This document shows, piece by piece, positions 61,994 to 64,000 of a stretch of 64,000 nucleotides of DNA. Source of the DNA: Paenibacillus sp. V4I3 (lineage in GTDB: Bacteria; Bacillota; Bacilli; Paenibacillales; NBRC-103111). The DNA lies in assembly GCF_030817215.1 (NCBI RefSeq), contig NZ_JAUSZA010000001.1, positions 3,136,501 through 3,200,500 on the forward strand. The letters run 5' to 3'. The notes under the pieces were generated by a model, which was given only the letters and a program-made list of their open reading frames with translations, did no database searches and was not told the origin of the DNA. Each line of letters starts with the position of its first letter. The stretch's first letter is position 1. The translations under genes were made by a program, and so were the position numbers.

Positions 61994-62326
61994 ATGCTGG
62001 CGACCAGAGATAACAGTTTTATTCGTAACAGTGTGATTGAAAAAATATTGCATGAAGGGGTTATTTTTGAAGGGGATGAGGATTGCTTCTGGACAGATGC
62101 TTACTTTACGAGTCCAGATGAAGTCGAAGCATTAATGAAACAGTATGATGTTACTGCTTCTGAACATGTCGGTACGGATGGAATCAGCCATACCATCCAC
62201 AATGATGTCGATAAGCTTGACGCATCTCAGTTTGAATCATGGATGAATTATCACTTGCGGACCTGCAGTGAGAGAAGTATTTTAGGCTTAAGGAGTCATG
62301 GTTTATTCATCTGCCAAAAGAATTAA
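61994..62326 (+). pseudogene. C-terminal fragment of a SAM-dependent methyltransferase
   Basis: A 110-residue frame with no good ribosome binding site and no SAM-binding domain. The end, RTCSERSILGLRSHGLFICQ, matches the last strand of class I methyltransferases as I know them. The N-terminal part would hold the nucleotide-binding motifs and is absent, so it is probably a truncated gene next to the damaged site B. Confidence 0.5.
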
Positions 62327-62337
62327 AACATAAGACT

Positions 62338-62435
62338 ATTGAGCTAACTGGAGACGATAGCTTCATAACAAAGATCAAACAGGCTGCCGGTGATAAACTC
62401 GGTGGTCTGTTGTGCTAACGGGCAGTTATGCGTAA
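62338..62435 (+). repeat. Cassette-type site 18 (complete)
   Basis: Left box GAGCTAACTGGAGACGATAG then CTTC (62341-62364), hairpin AACAGGCTGCCG/CGGTGGTCTGTT (62379-62411), right box TGCTAACGGGCAGTTATGC (62412-62430). GTTATGC is a usual R' box sequence in integrons. Confidence 0.65.
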
Positions 62436-62518
62436 TAATTCTCTTGTTTATATGGATAATTTTGTTGTACAATATAAGAACATTAGTTCTTATATATGAA
62501 TTGAGGAGTTGAGTTAAG

Positions 62519-63271
62519 ATGCCTTATCTTAAGTTTGATAACTTAGAAATGTATTATGAACAAATGGGTATCGGTGATCCAGTTTTGTTTTTACATAGTG
62601 GCTTTTCAAGGGGAATATTAGCTTTCGCCAGTCAAATACTTGATTTTCAAAGGAAGTACACCTGTTACTTTCCAGACTTTAGAGGGCATGGTCGAACCCA
62701 GAGTTGCAGCCTTGAATGGAGTACCCCGCAGCATGTTGAAGACATCATAGAATTTATGGACCAACTACATATTTCCAAGGCACATGTTATTGGATATGGT
62801 ATGGGAGGAGGAGTTGCGCTCCATTGTGCTGTCAGTCATCCTCACAGAATTGCATCATTGACGTCAATAGGTCAATGTGGTTTTGTCGCATCCAAAGGAT
62901 CGGAAGAGTTTGAACCGGAGTGGCTTTTACAAAACGGTCGCAATGATTTTATCAATTCCATGATAGAAAGGCATATGGACGCACATCAAGGGAACTGGCA
63001 AGAATTCTTGCGGCAAAAGGTTAAAGATTGGCAGACGTATCCGCGGCTAAATGACGAAGAACTAAGCAGCATCGCCTGTCCCACTCTCTTTATTGCTGGG
63101 CAATATGACGAGCTCGCACCTGAGGATGATCTAAAGCGGGCAGTTGCTCTGATCCATAACTCTCGTTATGTGATAGTGCCAGGTTCCAGTCATAGACCCC
63201 AGATGAGTGGAGAAAATCCTGTGTTTGTCAACAATACCATATTGAATTTTATAGAAACTCAACACTCATGA
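62519..63271 (+). CDS. Alpha/beta hydrolase homologue lacking the nucleophile Ser
   Basis: A 250-residue alpha/beta hydrolase fold. HSGFSRGILAFASQ, FPDFRGHGRTQS and GQYDELAPEDD (acid) are present, with the His in GSSHRPQMSG. The nucleophile elbow reads IGYGMGGGVA, where G-x-S-x-G would be expected; the serine is a glycine. AGGAGTTGAG precedes the ATG. Closely related to the next gene. Confidence 0.8.
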   Translation: MPYLKFDNLEMYYEQMGIGDPVLFLHSGFSRGILAFASQILDFQRKYTCYFPDFRGHGRTQSCSLEWSTPQHVEDIIEFMDQLHISKAHVIGYGMGGGVALHCAVSHPHRIASLTSIGQCGFVASKGSEEFEPEWLLQNGRNDFINSMIERHMDAHQGNWQEFLRQKVKDWQTYPRLNDEELSSIACPTLFIAGQYDELAPEDDLKRAVALIHNSRYVIVPGSSHRPQMSGENPVFVNNTILNFIETQHS

Positions 63272-63284
63272 GGCAGGGGGAAAA

Positions 63285-64000
63285 ATGATGCCATACCTAC
63301 AGGTTAAGGACTTGGAGATGTTCTACGAAAAAATGGGCTTGGGGGAAATTGTAATCTTTCTGCATAGCGGGTATTCCCGGGGCATCTTGGCTTTCGCGAG
63401 TCAAATGTTAGATTTCCAAAAGAAATACACCTGTTTTTTTCCTGACTTCCGAGGACATGGCAGGACAAAATGCGAAAGTCTTGAATGGTCTACGCCTAAA
63501 ATTGCTGATGATATTGTGGAATTTATGGATAATATGGATATCTCAAAAGCCCATTTGATTGGTTACAGCTTGGGAGCAAATGTCGGTCTGTATGTTGCCG
63601 TTAATAATTCCGATAGAGTAGCTACTCTTACCACTATTGGTTCAAGCGGTTTTTGTGATCCAACTGGTGTTGAAGAATTTGAACCAGAATGGCTTGTTGA
63701 AAATGGGAAGCAGGATACGATTAATCAAATGATAGAAAGGCACATGGAAGCACATAAGGGTAATTGGCAAGAACATATGAGACAATCCGCACGAGATTGG
63801 CGTCTATACCCGCAACTATCAGAGGTACAACTCAGCAGTATTAAATGTCCGGCGTTATTTATCACTGGTGAACATGACCAATTTGTCGGCGAGGAAAAAA
63901 TCATACACTTGAGTTCCCTTGTTAAAGGATCAAAGAATCTTATTGTCTCGAATGGCAGCCATAGACCTCATATGTTAAGGGAAAACCCTTCATTAGTAAA
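63285..64000 (+). CDS. Alpha/beta hydrolase (paralogue), partial at window end
   Basis: Starts at ATG 63285 or 63288 after AGGCAGGGGG and runs off the window. MPYLQVKDLEMFYEKMGLG, HSGYSRGILAFASQML, FPDFRGHGRTKCES match the preceding gene, but the elbow is intact as IGYSLGANVG. The His lies in SNGSHRPHML. A recent tandem duplication of the preceding gene. Confidence 0.85.
   Translation, partial: MMPYLQVKDLEMFYEKMGLGEIVIFLHSGYSRGILAFASQMLDFQKKYTCFFPDFRGHGRTKCESLEWSTPKIADDIVEFMDNMDISKAHLIGYSLGANVGLYVAVNNSDRVATLTTIGSSGFCDPTGVEEFEPEWLVENGKQDTINQMIERHMEAHKGNWQEHMRQSARDWRLYPQLSEVQLSSIKCPALFITGEHDQFVGEEKIIHLSSLVKGSKNLIVSNGSHRPHMLRENPSLV

Overview
The window reads as a chromosome segment of a Paenibacillus-like member of the Bacillales. 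This rests on protein content (YhaO/YhaN, YqzE, YqhG/YqhH, LipM, D-amino-acid transaminase, DUF1304, many secreted proteins with copper-amine-oxidase N-terminal or S-layer domains), AGGAGG ribosome binding sites, frequent TTG/GTG starts and moderate base composition. No 16S or other species marker is present, so the genus is an inference.

Positions 1-29.7 kb are ordinary core genome. They hold the 3' end of a PL6 polysaccharide lyase, an aldo/keto reductase, a diguanylate cyclase, a glycosyltransferase, the nuclease/ATPase pair yhaO-yhaN, a DedA protein, xpt, the cobinamide-salvage gene cbiZ, a tRNA-Leu(CAG), a Bax-inhibitor-like protein, yqzE, an SGNH hydrolase, yqhG-yqhH, lipM, dat and a B12-dependent ribonucleotide reductase (nrdJ) preceded by two NrdR-like boxes. 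CbiZ and NrdJ together suggest use and salvage of cobalamin.

Positions about 30.2-40.5 kb are a Tn7-like transposon: tniQ, tnsA, tnsB, tnsC, an opposed XRE regulator with a perfect operator-like dyad, a small protein resembling a free-standing TnsB/Mu-type beta-barrel, a second tniQ and a gene of unknown function. No cas genes or CRISPR repeats were seen. An array of about 20-bp repeats lies at the right boundary, with a partial match at the left; no target duplication could be found.

A tyrosine recombinase (40.8 kb) follows. From 42 to 62.5 kb there are mostly plus-strand, single, functionally unrelated genes: RraB-like, SDR, GNAT, two aminoglycoside-phosphotransferase-like kinases, two nucleotidyltransferases, a serine hydrolase, stalk-domain and SLH proteins, lipoproteins and unknowns. 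Most are separated by copies of one structured intergenic element: a left palindrome with core near CTAACGGAGAACGATAGTT, a variable GC-rich hairpin, and a right box with core near CTAACGGGCAG followed by GTTNAAY. A longer second type occurs near 60.8 and 61.9 kb. The layout resembles an integron-type gene-cassette array, but the nearby recombinase is not visibly an IntI. The competing explanation is a mobile palindromic repeat that also serves as a terminator. An IS110-family element has landed in this array. The region also carries broken genes (LLM oxidoreductase, AraC, methyltransferase, a frameshifted small protein) and ends with two tandem alpha/beta hydrolases, the first lacking the nucleophile serine.
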